Of a stretch of 64,000 nucleotides of DNA, positions 23,842 through 32,092 are shown piece after piece (position 1 is the first letter of the stretch; each line of letters opens with the position of its first letter). The position numbers were made by a program, and so were the translations under genes. The notes below the pieces were generated by a model. The model was not told the DNA's origin, did not search any database, and saw only the letters and a program-made list of their open reading frames with translations. Source of the DNA: DATAWZ01 sp036266975 (GTDB lineage: Bacteria; Actinomycetota; Thermoleophilia; Solirubrobacterales; Solirubrobacteraceae); assembly GCA_036266975.1 (NCBI GenBank), contig DATAWZ010000157.1, forward strand, positions 1 through 64,000, written 5' to 3'.

Positions 23842-24740
23842 GCGACGAGCGCTCCGCCCCAGCTGTAGACGCGACCGGGCTCGGGCTCCCAACACACGGC
23901 CTCAGCGGCTCCCGGAAGCACGGCGATCGCGCGGTACTCGCTGGCCATCGCCACCCAGTCGTCGGTCTCAGCCATCACCGCGGGCTTGCAGGCGATCGGA
24001 TCGCGCAGCACCGCGAAGCCGTCGGCCGTGCCGACGGCAAAGGTGTAAAAGCCGTCGAGGTCGTCCATGCACCCTTCGAGCGCCTGCTCGAGCGTGGCGC
24101 CGTCGCGCAGCCGCTTGACGAGATACCCGGCCGCGACCTCGCTGTCGTTGTCGGTTTGGAAGCGAATGCCCTCGCGCTGCAGGCTGCGCCGCAGGCGATT
24201 GTGGTTCGAGAGCGAGCCGTTGTGGGCCAGGCACAGATCCAGGCCAGTGGAGAACGGATGGGAGTGGGCGGTGCTCACGCGGCTCTCGGTGGCCATCCGC
24301 GTGTGACCGAGCGCGTGACTGCCGGTGAGCTCCTCCAGGGCGAAGTCGGCCACGAACTGTCGGGGTGAGCCGGCCTGCTTGTAGATCTCGATCGAGCGAC
24401 CGGCGCTCATCAGCATGAGCTCAGGGTGGCGCTCAAGGACCCACTCCTGCACCTCCTCGGCCGGCGCGGTGACCGTGAAGGTGGCGTGCGTGGCCCGTAC
24501 CGCGGGCGCCGAGGCCTCGCCGAAGGCCTTCGCGAGCTCGGCGCCGATGCGCTCCCAGTCAGTCGCCCTCGCGTGCAGGGAGATCTTGCAGCGGCCCGGC
24601 GGCGCGGGCTCGCGGTAAAAGGCGGCGCCGGCGCTGTCGGGCCCGCGGAAGGAGAGCTGCTCGAGCATGCGCGCGAGCGAGGCGCCGAGCCGCTCGCGCA
24701 GCGCCGGCGACTTGGTGTACAGCCCGGCGATCCCGCACAT
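23838..24740 (-). CDS. glxB: Class II glutamine amidotransferase subunit (GlxB / MgsA type)
   Basis: This is a 300-residue Ntn-type amidotransferase with the nucleophile Cys2 exposed after Met removal (MCGIAGLYTKS). Other hallmarks are GHTRMATESRVSTAHSHPF and LAHNGSLSNHNRLR, with DNDSEVAAGYLV further on. In the N-methylglutamate route this subunit is believed to handle the amide donor for the GlxD barrel. It is the first gene of the minus-strand run glxB-glxC-glxD-kinase. An imperfect palindrome at 24808-24826 lies about 70 bases upstream. Confidence 0.92.
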   Translation of the reverse strand: MCGIAGLYTKSPALRERLGASLARMLEQLSFRGPDSAGAAFYREPAPPGRCKISLHARATDWERIGAELAKAFGEASAPAVRATHATFTVTAPAEEVQEWVLERHPELMLMSAGRSIEIYKQAGSPRQFVADFALEELTGSHALGHTRMATESRVSTAHSHPFSTGLDLCLAHNGSLSNHNRLRRSLQREGIRFQTDNDSEVAAGYLVKRLRDGATLEQALEGCMDDLDGFYTFAVGTADGFAVLRDPIACKPAVMAETDDWVAMASEYRAIAVLPGAAEAVCWEPEPGRVYSWGGALVA

Positions 24741-24807
24741 GGCCCTGAGCGTAGAGCGCGCACCAGGCCGCTCCTATGGAGCCGGCGCGCACACTTTCCT
24801 CCGTTGA

Positions 24808-24826
24808 TGTAGACGCTTGCGCTACA
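24808..24826. promoter_or_regulatory. Imperfect palindrome upstream of glxB
   Basis: TGTAGACGCTTGCGCTACA is a two-arm palindrome (TGTAGaCGC-TT-GCGcTACA) in the 81-base gap before glxB, touching the stop codon of the upstream gene. Position and symmetry suit a regulator site for the glx operon. The arm sequence CGTCTAC recurs at 39340-39346, just before soxD. Confidence 0.5.
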
Positions 24827-26681
24827 CGATGCCGCCGGCGCGGCGCTGGGCGCGGCGGATCTGCTGGAGGGCCTCACGCAGCTCGCCGCGCACGATCGGA
24901 GTGAGCTCGTCGGGGGCGATGAGGTTGTCCAGCGGCGCCGTGGCGGCGATCAGGGCGGCGTGATGTTCGAAGCGCACCCGTGCGATCACCTCGAAGCTCT
25001 CGCGCAGCGCGTCGGCCTGGGCCCGCTCGAGCCCGCCGGCGCTCGCCACCGCCTCGATCCGGTCCAGGGTCGGCGAGATCGTCACACCATGGGCGATCGC
25101 GTGCAGGCGCACGAGGTTCACCAGTGGGATGATCGCTCCGCGCTTCAAGTCCAGGCGCCCAACGGGCTCTCCGAAGCGGCCGGTCGCGAGCTGGCCGCGA
25201 AAGCCGACGGCCACTGGCGTACCGGTGGCGCTGCGGGCGAGCAGGCTCATGAACTGGGGGTGGGCCCGGGCGGCGCGCATCCGCTCGCCCAGCGCGCCGG
25301 CGACCGCGAGCCCGCCGGCCGCCGTGCGGAAGTCGAAGGCGACCGTTGCCCGCACCAGGTGTGACTCGTCGGGGGTCGACAGGCACTCCTGGAACGTCCG
25401 CAGCCAGTCTGCGCCAGACATCCGCCAGCGGCGGTCCCCGGCGAGCACGCCGTTGTGATCCAGGCCGATGCCGCAGCGTGCCAGCCCGTCGTTGACGTCG
25501 GCCCCCAGCCGCGCGAAGTACGCGTCGACCGCATCGTGCTCGTCCTCGGGCGGGGTCGCGTAGGCGAGCGCGTTGTCCTGGTCGGAGGCGAGGGTGAACT
25601 CTCGGCGGGCGGCGCTGCCCAGGTCCAGCCACGCCCAGGGCACCGGAGCGGGCCCGTGCCGCCAGATCGAAAAGTCGATCAGCCGGCTGACGACCGCGTC
25701 GTGTTGCAGGGAGAGCACCCGGCCGAGATCGCGCGAGGGCACGCCTGCGCGGGCGAGAGTGAGGAACAGCTGTGGCAGGTGCGAGACCGCGCGCGCGAGG
25801 ACCCGCTCGTCGGCGGCGCCGAGGATCGTGTGGCGCAGGGCGATCGGGCTGCGGGCGTCCAGGCCCAGCAGGTCGGCGGCGGTCAACAGCCCGCAGATCC
25901 GCTCGCCGTCGAGCACGGCGAGATGGCTGGCGCCCGCTCCGAGCATGTCGACGGTGGCCTCGACCGCCAGCTGCCCCACGGGCGTGGTCGGGACCGGCCA
26001 GCGGGCAAGCTGTCCGACCGGCGCGTCCGGCGAAAGGGTGCCGGCCGCTGCGGCGGCGCGCACATCGGCGTCGCTGAGGATCCCCAGCGCGTCACCCGCG
26101 CCCTCGACGAGCACCGCGCCCAGCGGCTCCTCGCCGAGGAGGGGGAGCGCCGCGCGCAACGGCGCGTCCGCAGCGCAGAAGCGCGCCGGGCGCATGATGG
26201 CCGACACAGGGGTGGTGCCCACGTCGAGGAGCCCATGGACGGTGTGCCCGGTGCGGGTGAGCCGTTGGCGCATCGTGCTCGCCACGTAGGCGGCGCCCGC
26301 CTGCGTGCCGAGCACGCGCCGCGCCGCGGGCGCGGGCATCACGGCGCACTCGCACGGCTCACGTGCCCTGACCGTGAACGCGGGCGCCATCGCCGTGAGC
26401 AGTGAGGGGTGCCCGAAGCACTCACCCGGCTCGAGCACCTGGATCACTTCGCCTTCGTGCACGAGCTCGACCGATCCGGAGAGGATCACCCACAGCCCCT
26501 GTGCCGGCGTCCCGTCCTCGACGAGCGCCGCCTCACCGGGTGCAAGCGTCCGGCGCTCGGCGACCGCGGCTACCGATTCGCGCTGCGGCCCTTCGAGGGC
26601 GACGAACGGAGGGTGGCCGGCGAGGAACTCGGCGAGCAGGGCACCATTAGCCGCACTTATGGGGGTAGTTGGAAATGTCAT
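24822..26681 (-). CDS. cNMP-like/CBS/DUF294 nucleotidyltransferase sensor protein
   Basis: This 619-residue multidomain protein has a cyclic-nucleotide-binding-like fold at about 15-135, two CBS motifs at about 155-280 and a DUF294 GlnD-like nucleotidyltransferase at about 300-440. The active-site pattern DLGSAARREFTLASDQDNAL (Gly-Ser then Asp-x-Asp) is intact. A DUF294_C helical domain follows. The phosphate cassette of true cAMP binders is replaced by ECFGHPSLLTAMAPAFTVRA, so canonical cAMP binding is doubtful. Such proteins are thought to couple nucleotide sensing to modification of a partner. It precedes glxB by 81 bases, and a shorter catalytically altered paralogue lies at 35967-37532. 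Confidence 0.85.
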   Translation of the reverse strand: MTFPTTPISAANGALLAEFLAGHPPFVALEGPQRESVAAVAERRTLAPGEAALVEDGTPAQGLWVILSGSVELVHEGEVIQVLEPGECFGHPSLLTAMAPAFTVRAREPCECAVMPAPAARRVLGTQAGAAYVASTMRQRLTRTGHTVHGLLDVGTTPVSAIMRPARFCAADAPLRAALPLLGEEPLGAVLVEGAGDALGILSDADVRAAAAAGTLSPDAPVGQLARWPVPTTPVGQLAVEATVDMLGAGASHLAVLDGERICGLLTAADLLGLDARSPIALRHTILGAADERVLARAVSHLPQLFLTLARAGVPSRDLGRVLSLQHDAVVSRLIDFSIWRHGPAPVPWAWLDLGSAARREFTLASDQDNALAYATPPEDEHDAVDAYFARLGADVNDGLARCGIGLDHNGVLAGDRRWRMSGADWLRTFQECLSTPDESHLVRATVAFDFRTAAGGLAVAGALGERMRAARAHPQFMSLLARSATGTPVAVGFRGQLATGRFGEPVGRLDLKRGAIIPLVNLVRLHAIAHGVTISPTLDRIEAVASAGGLERAQADALRESFEVIARVRFEHHAALIAATAPLDNLIAPDELTPIVRGELREALQQIRRAQRRAGGIV

Positions 26682-26728
26682 GCCTCGTCGGGGATCGGCG
26701 CCGGCATCCTGAAGTGGTGCCCAGCGTC

Positions 26729-27217
26729 ATGCTCCTCCATCAGAGCGTCGATGGCGAATACCTCGAGACCCGTGAGCCCCGCATGCGCGACCGGCTCGCG
26801 ATGCGCCTGCACGGCGCCGACCTCGACGTTCAGCTCGCCTGCGGCGGATCGCCGGAGGGATCGATGGCGCTCGCCCTGCGAGCCAAGCTGCTCGGGCGGA
26901 TGACGACGCGCAAAGCGCTGGCGGGTCGACTGTACGGGGTGCTCGCCGACGCCGAGCGCCCGCGGGTGAACTTCACCTCGCGCGTGCCCGTCTGCCGGCG
27001 CAAGGTCCAGCTCGCGCGGGCCGAGCTGGAGGCGCTCGCCGAGCGGCTCCGGCAGCCCGCGCCGGTCGCGGTCGAGGGGGTGGCCATGGCCCGGCGTCTG
27101 ATCACCAACGGGTCCGGTCCTCTCTACACCCGGACCGATGCCGACGACCTGGCGGTCGCCGCCGAGCAGGCCCGCTTCGCGCTCGATCCCTGGGCGCACG
27201 AGCTCCGGGCCCTCTGA
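26729..27217 (+). CDS. Hypothetical protein, lone plus-strand gene in the glx region
   Basis: This protein of about 162 residues starts at ATG 26729 (MLLHQSVDGEYLETREPRM). It is basic and probably all soluble, with an Arg/Lys-rich middle (LLGRMTTRKALAGRLYGVLA) and a helical C-terminus. I recognise no domain. It is divergent from the DUF294 gene with 47 bases between starts and converges with the molybdopterin gene. Codon usage matches its neighbours, which supports a real gene. A start further upstream (26669) would overlap the divergent gene. Confidence 0.55.
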   Translation: MLLHQSVDGEYLETREPRMRDRLAMRLHGADLDVQLACGGSPEGSMALALRAKLLGRMTTRKALAGRLYGVLADAERPRVNFTSRVPVCRRKVQLARAELEALAERLRQPAPVAVEGVAMARRLITNGSGPLYTRTDADDLAVAAEQARFALDPWAHELRAL

Positions 27218-27222
27218 CGCCC

Positions 27223-29313
27223 TCAGCCCGCGGCGACCGGCCGCGCCGGGGTTACCGCTACCTCGAGGCCGTGGATCGCCGTGCTCGCGCCCATGTCGCT
27301 GGGCTGCGCGCGGGTGAGTGCGTTCACGTTCGCGCCTTCGGCGCTCAGCTTGGGCCATCCGCCCTTGGGGATCAGTCCGACCCCGGCGGGCAGCGCGTCG
27401 GTGATCGTGACCGGTACGACGAGGCTGCCGGACGCGCTGCTCACGCGCGCGAGCGCCCCCTCGAGCAGTCCGAGCGCATCCGCGTCGCCGGCGTTGACGC
27501 TGAGCGTGAGCCCGCCCGAGCGCTTCCGCACACGAGGGTCGTTGCCGAAGCTGGCGTTCAGCGACCAAGGCGAGGCCGGCGAGAGCAGCCGCAGTCGTCC
27601 CGCTGCAGGACGGGCGTCTGCCACCGGCCGGGGGAGGCGGCCATGCCCGTCGGCGGCGGCTGCCTCCGAGGCGAGTTCCACCCGCCCGCTCGGTGTCGGG
27701 AAGCGCAGGTCGGCGAACTGGACGATCGGGTCCTCGGGCCACAACGTCCCCGCCGCGGCGAGCCCGGCGAAGTCCCGCCCGCCCGCCGCGAGGACCTGGG
27801 CGATGATCTGCGCGTCGGGCTCGAGCAGCGGCGCGTCGCACAGGCCCAGCGCCCGGGCCAGCCGTCGGAAGATCTCGCTGTTCGGCAGCGCCTGGCCGAA
27901 CGGCTCCACGGCGGCAACCTGCGCTGACAGGGCACGGTGGAAGTAGGGGACCACCACGTCGTCGAACTCCAGCCAGCTCGCCGCGGGCAGCACCACGTCG
28001 GCGAGGTCGGCGGTGTCGGTCTGGAACAGGTCGGCGACGACCGTGAACAGGTCCTCGCGCTGCAGCGCGCGCCGTAGACGGCCCTGTTCGGGGCAGGATG
28101 CGGCCGGATTGACGTTCCAGCAGATCAACGCCCGCGAGCGCGCGGGGTCCTCGAGGTGGGTGGCCAGTTGCATGTGCGAGATCGCCGGCGGCGCTCGCGG
28201 GTAACGGTCCGCGCCGCTCAGGTAGTCCTCGTTCACGCTCCGGTTGGCAAAGCCGTTCAGGTAGAGGAAGCCCGCGCCCGGGCGGGCGAGGTTGCCGCTG
28301 ACCGCCGGCAGCGTCCCGACGCTGCGCACGATGTTGCCGCCGCACGGCTGGCGCTGCAGACCCTGGCCGATCCACAGCAGCGAGGGCCCCTGTCCGTACA
28401 GGTGGGCGGCGCGCCCGATGTCGGCGGCGGGCACGCCAGTGCGCTCGGCGGTCCACGCCGGATCGCACGCAGCCGCGAGCCCGCGCAGCCCGTCCCAGCC
28501 GACCGCGTGGGCGGCCAGGAAGGCCTCGTCGGCGAGCCCATCGCGGGCCAACACGTGGATGAGCCCGAAGGCGAGCGCGGCGTCGCTGCCGGGGAACGGC
28601 TGCAGGTGCAGGTCGGCCTGCTCGGCGGTGGGCGTGCGCACCGGGTCGACGACCACCACCGCGGCGGGCGCCTCGGGAAGCCAGTGGTCGTGCTGGTGGG
28701 GGGCTGAGGCCGAGGGATTGGCGCCCCACACGAGGATGCAGCGTGCGTGCGCCGCGGTGCGCGGATCGAACCCCTCGAGCGAGCTGCCGTACACATAGGT
28801 GAGCGCGGTGTGGCCGGCGTCGTTGCAGATCGTGTCCGGTGCCACCTCGGTTGCGCCCAGGCGGCGCATCAGCCGCATCGGGAAGAAGTAGGACAACAGC
28901 GAGAAGCTGCCGGTGTAATGGGAGTAGGTGATCGTCTCGCCCGGGATCGCGCTCAGGCGCTCGGCCACGAGCGCGACTGCCTGCTCCCAGGTGGCCGCCT
29001 GGAACCGCCCGCTCCCCTTGGGCCCCGAGCGCACGAGCGGCTCGGTCAGGCGCGCGGCCGGGTCCAGGTAGACGCCGTTGTAGGCGAGTGTGCACTTGCG
29101 ACAGAGCTTGCCGCGGCTCACCGGGTGATCGGGATCACCCCGGACGTGCACCACCCGCCCGTCTCCAGCGACGCGTACGAGCACACCGCACGCGTCGTAA
29201 CAGTCGCGTGGGCAGGTGGTGCGAACGTCGCGCGGGATTGGACTCAGCTGTCGATTGCCAGGTGGACGGGGATCTTCGCGCGGCGCTGCACGCGCTGCGG
29301 CTCCTGCGACCAC
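27223..29313 (-). CDS. Molybdopterin-dependent oxidoreductase (DMSO reductase superfamily)
   Basis: This protein of up to 696 residues has an N-terminal 4Fe-4S motif TTCPRDCYDACGVLV (Cys-x3-Cys-x3-Cys) and GKLCRKC as the fourth ligand. MGD-binding regions ILVWGANPSASAPHQHDHW and ALICWNVNPAASCPEQGRL follow, and a C-terminal MopB domain has VSVNAGD-type strands. No twin-arginine signal is seen, so it is cytoplasmic. The first 30 residues overlap the upstream Usp gene and are probably over-called; the true start is nearer 29240. Electron-transfer partners are absent. Formate oxidation at the end of a methylamine pathway is attractive, but the sequence does not prove it. Confidence 0.8.
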   Translation of the reverse strand: MVAGAAARAAPREDPRPPGNRQLSPIPRDVRTTCPRDCYDACGVLVRVAGDGRVVHVRGDPDHPVSRGKLCRKCTLAYNGVYLDPAARLTEPLVRSGPKGSGRFQAATWEQAVALVAERLSAIPGETITYSHYTGSFSLLSYFFPMRLMRRLGATEVAPDTICNDAGHTALTYVYGSSLEGFDPRTAAHARCILVWGANPSASAPHQHDHWLPEAPAAVVVVDPVRTPTAEQADLHLQPFPGSDAALAFGLIHVLARDGLADEAFLAAHAVGWDGLRGLAAACDPAWTAERTGVPAADIGRAAHLYGQGPSLLWIGQGLQRQPCGGNIVRSVGTLPAVSGNLARPGAGFLYLNGFANRSVNEDYLSGADRYPRAPPAISHMQLATHLEDPARSRALICWNVNPAASCPEQGRLRRALQREDLFTVVADLFQTDTADLADVVLPAASWLEFDDVVVPYFHRALSAQVAAVEPFGQALPNSEIFRRLARALGLCDAPLLEPDAQIIAQVLAAGGRDFAGLAAAGTLWPEDPIVQFADLRFPTPSGRVELASEAAAADGHGRLPRPVADARPAAGRLRLLSPASPWSLNASFGNDPRVRKRSGGLTLSVNAGDADALGLLEGALARVSSASGSLVVPVTITDALPAGVGLIPKGGWPKLSAEGANVNALTRAQPSDMGASTAIHGLEVAVTPARPVAAG

Positions 29314-29774
29314 AGCATGTCTGCGACCAGCCGTAGGCGAGACCGGTCCGCCCCCATCACGATCATCGAGCAGCCGAGCGTCTCGGCCGCGCCGCAGATC
29401 CGCTGGGTGGCCTTCCGCGTTCCGAGCACCTCACCGTGGGCCCGCAGCCCCCGGGAGCCCAGCGATCGCACCGCCCGCCGCACCTGGTCGCGCTGCTCAT
29501 CCCATTCCGCGCGGGTGGGCAGCAGGCCGGGGTTGGGCAGCCCGAAGGACACGCCGTGCACGCGGGCGATCGATAGCACGTGAACCGTCCCGCCCGCGCC
29601 ACCGGCCAGCTCGGTCGCCAGCGCCAGGCTCTCGCGGCTGAACGGACGCCCTTCGCTCGCGAGCAGCACGGTCGCGGTTGGGGCCGCGACCGTGCGGGAG
29701 GGGATCCCTCGCGAGCGCAGGGCGCCGCCCCGCCGCCGGCTGACTGCCCCGGCGGATGCCGCGTGGGCGCTCAC
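29244..29774 (-). CDS. Universal stress protein (UspA) domain protein
   Basis: This 176-residue protein has a basic N-terminal extension of about 28 residues, then a Usp fold (TATVLLASEGRPFSRESLAL ... CSMIVMGADRSRLRLVADML). The nucleotide loop is a partial match to G-x2-G-x9-GS/T. The GTG start overlaps the permease stop by GTGA, so it is co-translated with the transporter. This mirrors the 15862 permease, where the Usp domain is fused. Confidence 0.8.
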   Translation of the reverse strand: MSAHAASAGAVSRRRGGALRSRGIPSRTVAAPTATVLLASEGRPFSRESLALATELAGGAGGTVHVLSIARVHGVSFGLPNPGLLPTRAEWDEQRDQVRRAVRSLGSRGLRAHGEVLGTRKATQRICGAAETLGCSMIVMGADRSRLRLVADMLWSQEPQRVQRRAKIPVHLAIDS

Positions 29775-31354
29775 GACATCGCCTCAGCGGCCGTCACCGC
29801 GCCGCCCGCCGGTATCGCCGGGTCGCCCGTACCGCCCCCGGCCGACTCCCCCTGACCGCCCCGTTTGTCCTCGATGTGGTGCCGGTACCAGTAAAAGGGA
29901 AGGTAGAGGGCGAGCACGCCGAACCCCATGAAGTAATACGGCAGCGTCGACTTGCCGGCCTGAGAGCACTTACACGAGGCGTATATCGGGCCGCCGTAGA
30001 CGTAGATCACCAGGAAGAACGCCGCCAGCGCGAGCGCGACGTACTTCATCGGCTCCGGCAGCCGCACCGGCCGGGGCAGGTTCGGGCGCGTCTGGCGGAG
30101 GTGGTAGTAGGCGTACAGCACCGGGATCATGATGATGAGATAGCCGACGTTCGAGAACGTGTAGATCTGCACGGCGCCGCCCATGAACACCACAGCGATC
30201 GACGCGCCCACGGTGAACAGCATGCCGCCGGACGGGACGCCGTGACGGTTGAGCTTGGAGAAGAACCTGGGGAAGTTGCCGTCGGCCGACATCTGGTGCA
30301 GCGAGCGGGCCGTACCGGTGATTGCGTTCAGCGCCGAGAGCACGAGGGCGATGATCAGCATCCAGGCGATGATCCAGTTGAGCGTCGAGCCGCCCCCGCC
30401 TCCGAGCACCTTCGAGGCGAAGCCGACGAAGATCGTCTTCGGGTCAACCAGCGCCGAGTTGCCTAGCGTCTTGGTGCCGAGCACGATGATGAACGCGACC
30501 GGGATCATCGTGTAGATGAACAGGCCGTAGCCGCCCTCGAGGTTCAGCGCGATCTTGGCGTCGCGCCTGGGGTCCTTGCACTCGCCGATGTAGCAGGCGG
30601 CCGCCTCCATCGCGAGGACGTTCCAAGTGAGCAGGAACGCGAACGCGAGATATATCGTCCACCAGTTGTGGCCGAACTGGCCGGCGAAGAAGCCGGTGCC
30701 GTCGGTGTGGCGGAAGGTGAACAGCCAGCTGAAGTGGGCGACCGAGGGGTGGAAGATCCACGAGATGGCCAGGAAGGTCATCGGGATCATCGCGAACATC
30801 GCGAGCACGGTGGCGAAGCTCGCCCCGAAGCGCAGGCCCAGGTAGGAGGGGATGAACAGCAGCAGGATCCCGACGACGGAGATCGCGAGCGTCCACCAGG
30901 CGATTGGCGTATCGATCGGGGTGAATCCCTTGGTCGAGAGGTGGAAGAGATCGACCATGTAGAACGACGCGAGGATCATGTTCAGCGGCGCGACCGGGAA
31001 CCAGCCGAGCCAGTACCCCCACGCCCCGAACGCCCCGAGGTGCTTCGCCCCCCGCGGCCACTTGTCCTTCAGCGCCGGATAGATGTACGAGGGTAGGCCC
31101 CCGGCACGCTCGGGCATCATCGCCGCGAGCTCGGCGAGGAACATGCACAGCAGCCAGCCGCACGCGGTAATCAGGAAGATGACCGGGATCGCGGCCGCGC
31201 CGAGCGAGGTGACCATCGTCGGCCCGATGCCGGTGACGAGGATCGTCCCCGCCAGGCCGATGACGAACGCGCTCCACCAGTTCGCCGTCTTCGGCATGCC
31301 CGCGTGGACATATTCGAGCGAGTCGCCCTGAGTCGCCGCTGCTTCGCTGGCCAT
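29771..31354 (-). CDS. APC-family amino acid/amine permease
   Basis: This 527-residue protein has about 12 transmembrane helices. The helix 1 region reads FVIGLAGTILVTGIGPTMVT, and GECKDPRRDAKIALNLEGGY gives the conserved loop before helix 7. Ser/Gly-rich unwound segments suit binding of amino acids, polyamines or short amines. The ATG at 31354 has GGAGG five bases upstream, which decides against the starts at 31369 and 31435. It leads an operon with the Usp gene and the molybdopterin enzyme. Given the glx, glnT and sox genes around it, uptake of a methylated amine or amino acid is a reasonable inference. Confidence 0.88.
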   Translation of the reverse strand: MASEAAATQGDSLEYVHAGMPKTANWWSAFVIGLAGTILVTGIGPTMVTSLGAAAIPVIFLITACGWLLCMFLAELAAMMPERAGGLPSYIYPALKDKWPRGAKHLGAFGAWGYWLGWFPVAPLNMILASFYMVDLFHLSTKGFTPIDTPIAWWTLAISVVGILLLFIPSYLGLRFGASFATVLAMFAMIPMTFLAISWIFHPSVAHFSWLFTFRHTDGTGFFAGQFGHNWWTIYLAFAFLLTWNVLAMEAAACYIGECKDPRRDAKIALNLEGGYGLFIYTMIPVAFIIVLGTKTLGNSALVDPKTIFVGFASKVLGGGGGSTLNWIIAWMLIIALVLSALNAITGTARSLHQMSADGNFPRFFSKLNRHGVPSGGMLFTVGASIAVVFMGGAVQIYTFSNVGYLIIMIPVLYAYYHLRQTRPNLPRPVRLPEPMKYVALALAAFFLVIYVYGGPIYASCKCSQAGKSTLPYYFMGFGVLALYLPFYWYRHHIEDKRGGQGESAGGGTGDPAIPAGGAVTAAEAMS

Positions 31355-31424
31355 GCGCACCTCCGCCATTCGTGTTCGGGGCCGGCCAAGCGTGACCGGC
31401 GCCGGGGAGGCTGACAAGAGAGAA

Positions 31425-31480
31425 GCGGTCCACAATCCGGGCCGTCGCTATGGCCAGCGCGCACACGGACCTGCGGTCCA
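31425..31480. promoter_or_regulatory. Repeated GCGGTCCA motifs between divergent genes
   Basis: GCGGTCCA occurs at 31425-31432 and 31474-31480 (the second as part of the palindrome GGACC-TGC-GGTCC, 31467-31479). They lie in the 218-base gap between the permease and the plus-strand gene at 31573. These are candidate regulator sites for the divergent pair; no clear -10 box is visible. Confidence 0.3.
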
Positions 31481-31572
31481 ACGAGTTTGTGTGATCCGGC
31501 CCAGGTCTGGCAGGGCCGGGGTGATTACGCTGGCCGCGACCCGGACGAACTCCCGGCATTGAAAGGATCTCC

Positions 31573-32091
31573 GTGGCGATCTACCTGAGCATGCAGCGCG
31601 TTCGCTTCTCCAGCCCGGACGCCTACGAGAAGTTCAAGGTCGTGTTCGCCGACACGCGACACCACCTCATGCAGCTCCCCGGCTTCATCCATCTCACCTG
31701 GTGGGAGCACCCGGACGACCCGGGGTGGTTCAACGAGTGCAGCATGTGGGCCAGCAAGGAGGCGCTGCGCGACTGGCACGTGAACACGTACCACAAGTAC
31801 GCCAAGGCCTGGGCGGCCAACGGCGCGATCATGGAGGACATCATCAACAACTTCGAGCTCGCGGGCACGCGGCTGCTGCGCGTTTGCCCGTGCTGCGGAG
31901 AGTTCCAGGACAAGGAATACGAACTCGGCTGCGAGCAGGCCGTACTCGCCGAGAAGTGCCCCAAGTGCACATTCACCTTCCCGGTCCTGGGCGAGATGCC
32001 GTCGAGCTTCGCGGTGTTCAAGGATCTCTCGCCCGCGCCTGACCTGGACCTCGCGATGAGCGACGACGGGCTGCAACCCGTCGCGACGTAG
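31573..32091 (+). CDS. ABM-like alpha/beta barrel protein with a zinc-ribbon tail
   Basis: This 172-residue protein starts with GTG 31573 behind AAGGAT. The first 100 residues resemble an antibiotic-biosynthesis-monooxygenase/EthD-like dimeric barrel (MAIYLSMQRVRFSSPDAYEK, LPGFIHLTWWEHPDDPGWF). They are followed by a likely zinc site made of CPCCGEF and CPKC separated by 26 residues. I know no family with this exact pairing. It is divergent from the permease operon and tail-to-tail with the PucR regulator. A metal-dependent or redox accessory of the amine pathway is speculation. Confidence 0.6.
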   Translation: MAIYLSMQRVRFSSPDAYEKFKVVFADTRHHLMQLPGFIHLTWWEHPDDPGWFNECSMWASKEALRDWHVNTYHKYAKAWAANGAIMEDIINNFELAGTRLLRVCPCCGEFQDKEYELGCEQAVLAEKCPKCTFTFPVLGEMPSSFAVFKDLSPAPDLDLAMSDDGLQPVAT

Positions 32092-32092
32092 A

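Noticed and set aside
24774..24800. A 6-codon upstream frame (GTG to TAG) behind GGAGGA before glxB
   Set aside because: The ribosome site is only two bases from the GTG and there is no attenuator-like structure, so it is probably chance.
27223..29313. Formate dehydrogenase
   Set aside because: The superfamily is certain, but there is no selenocysteine, partner subunit or specific motif to name the substrate.
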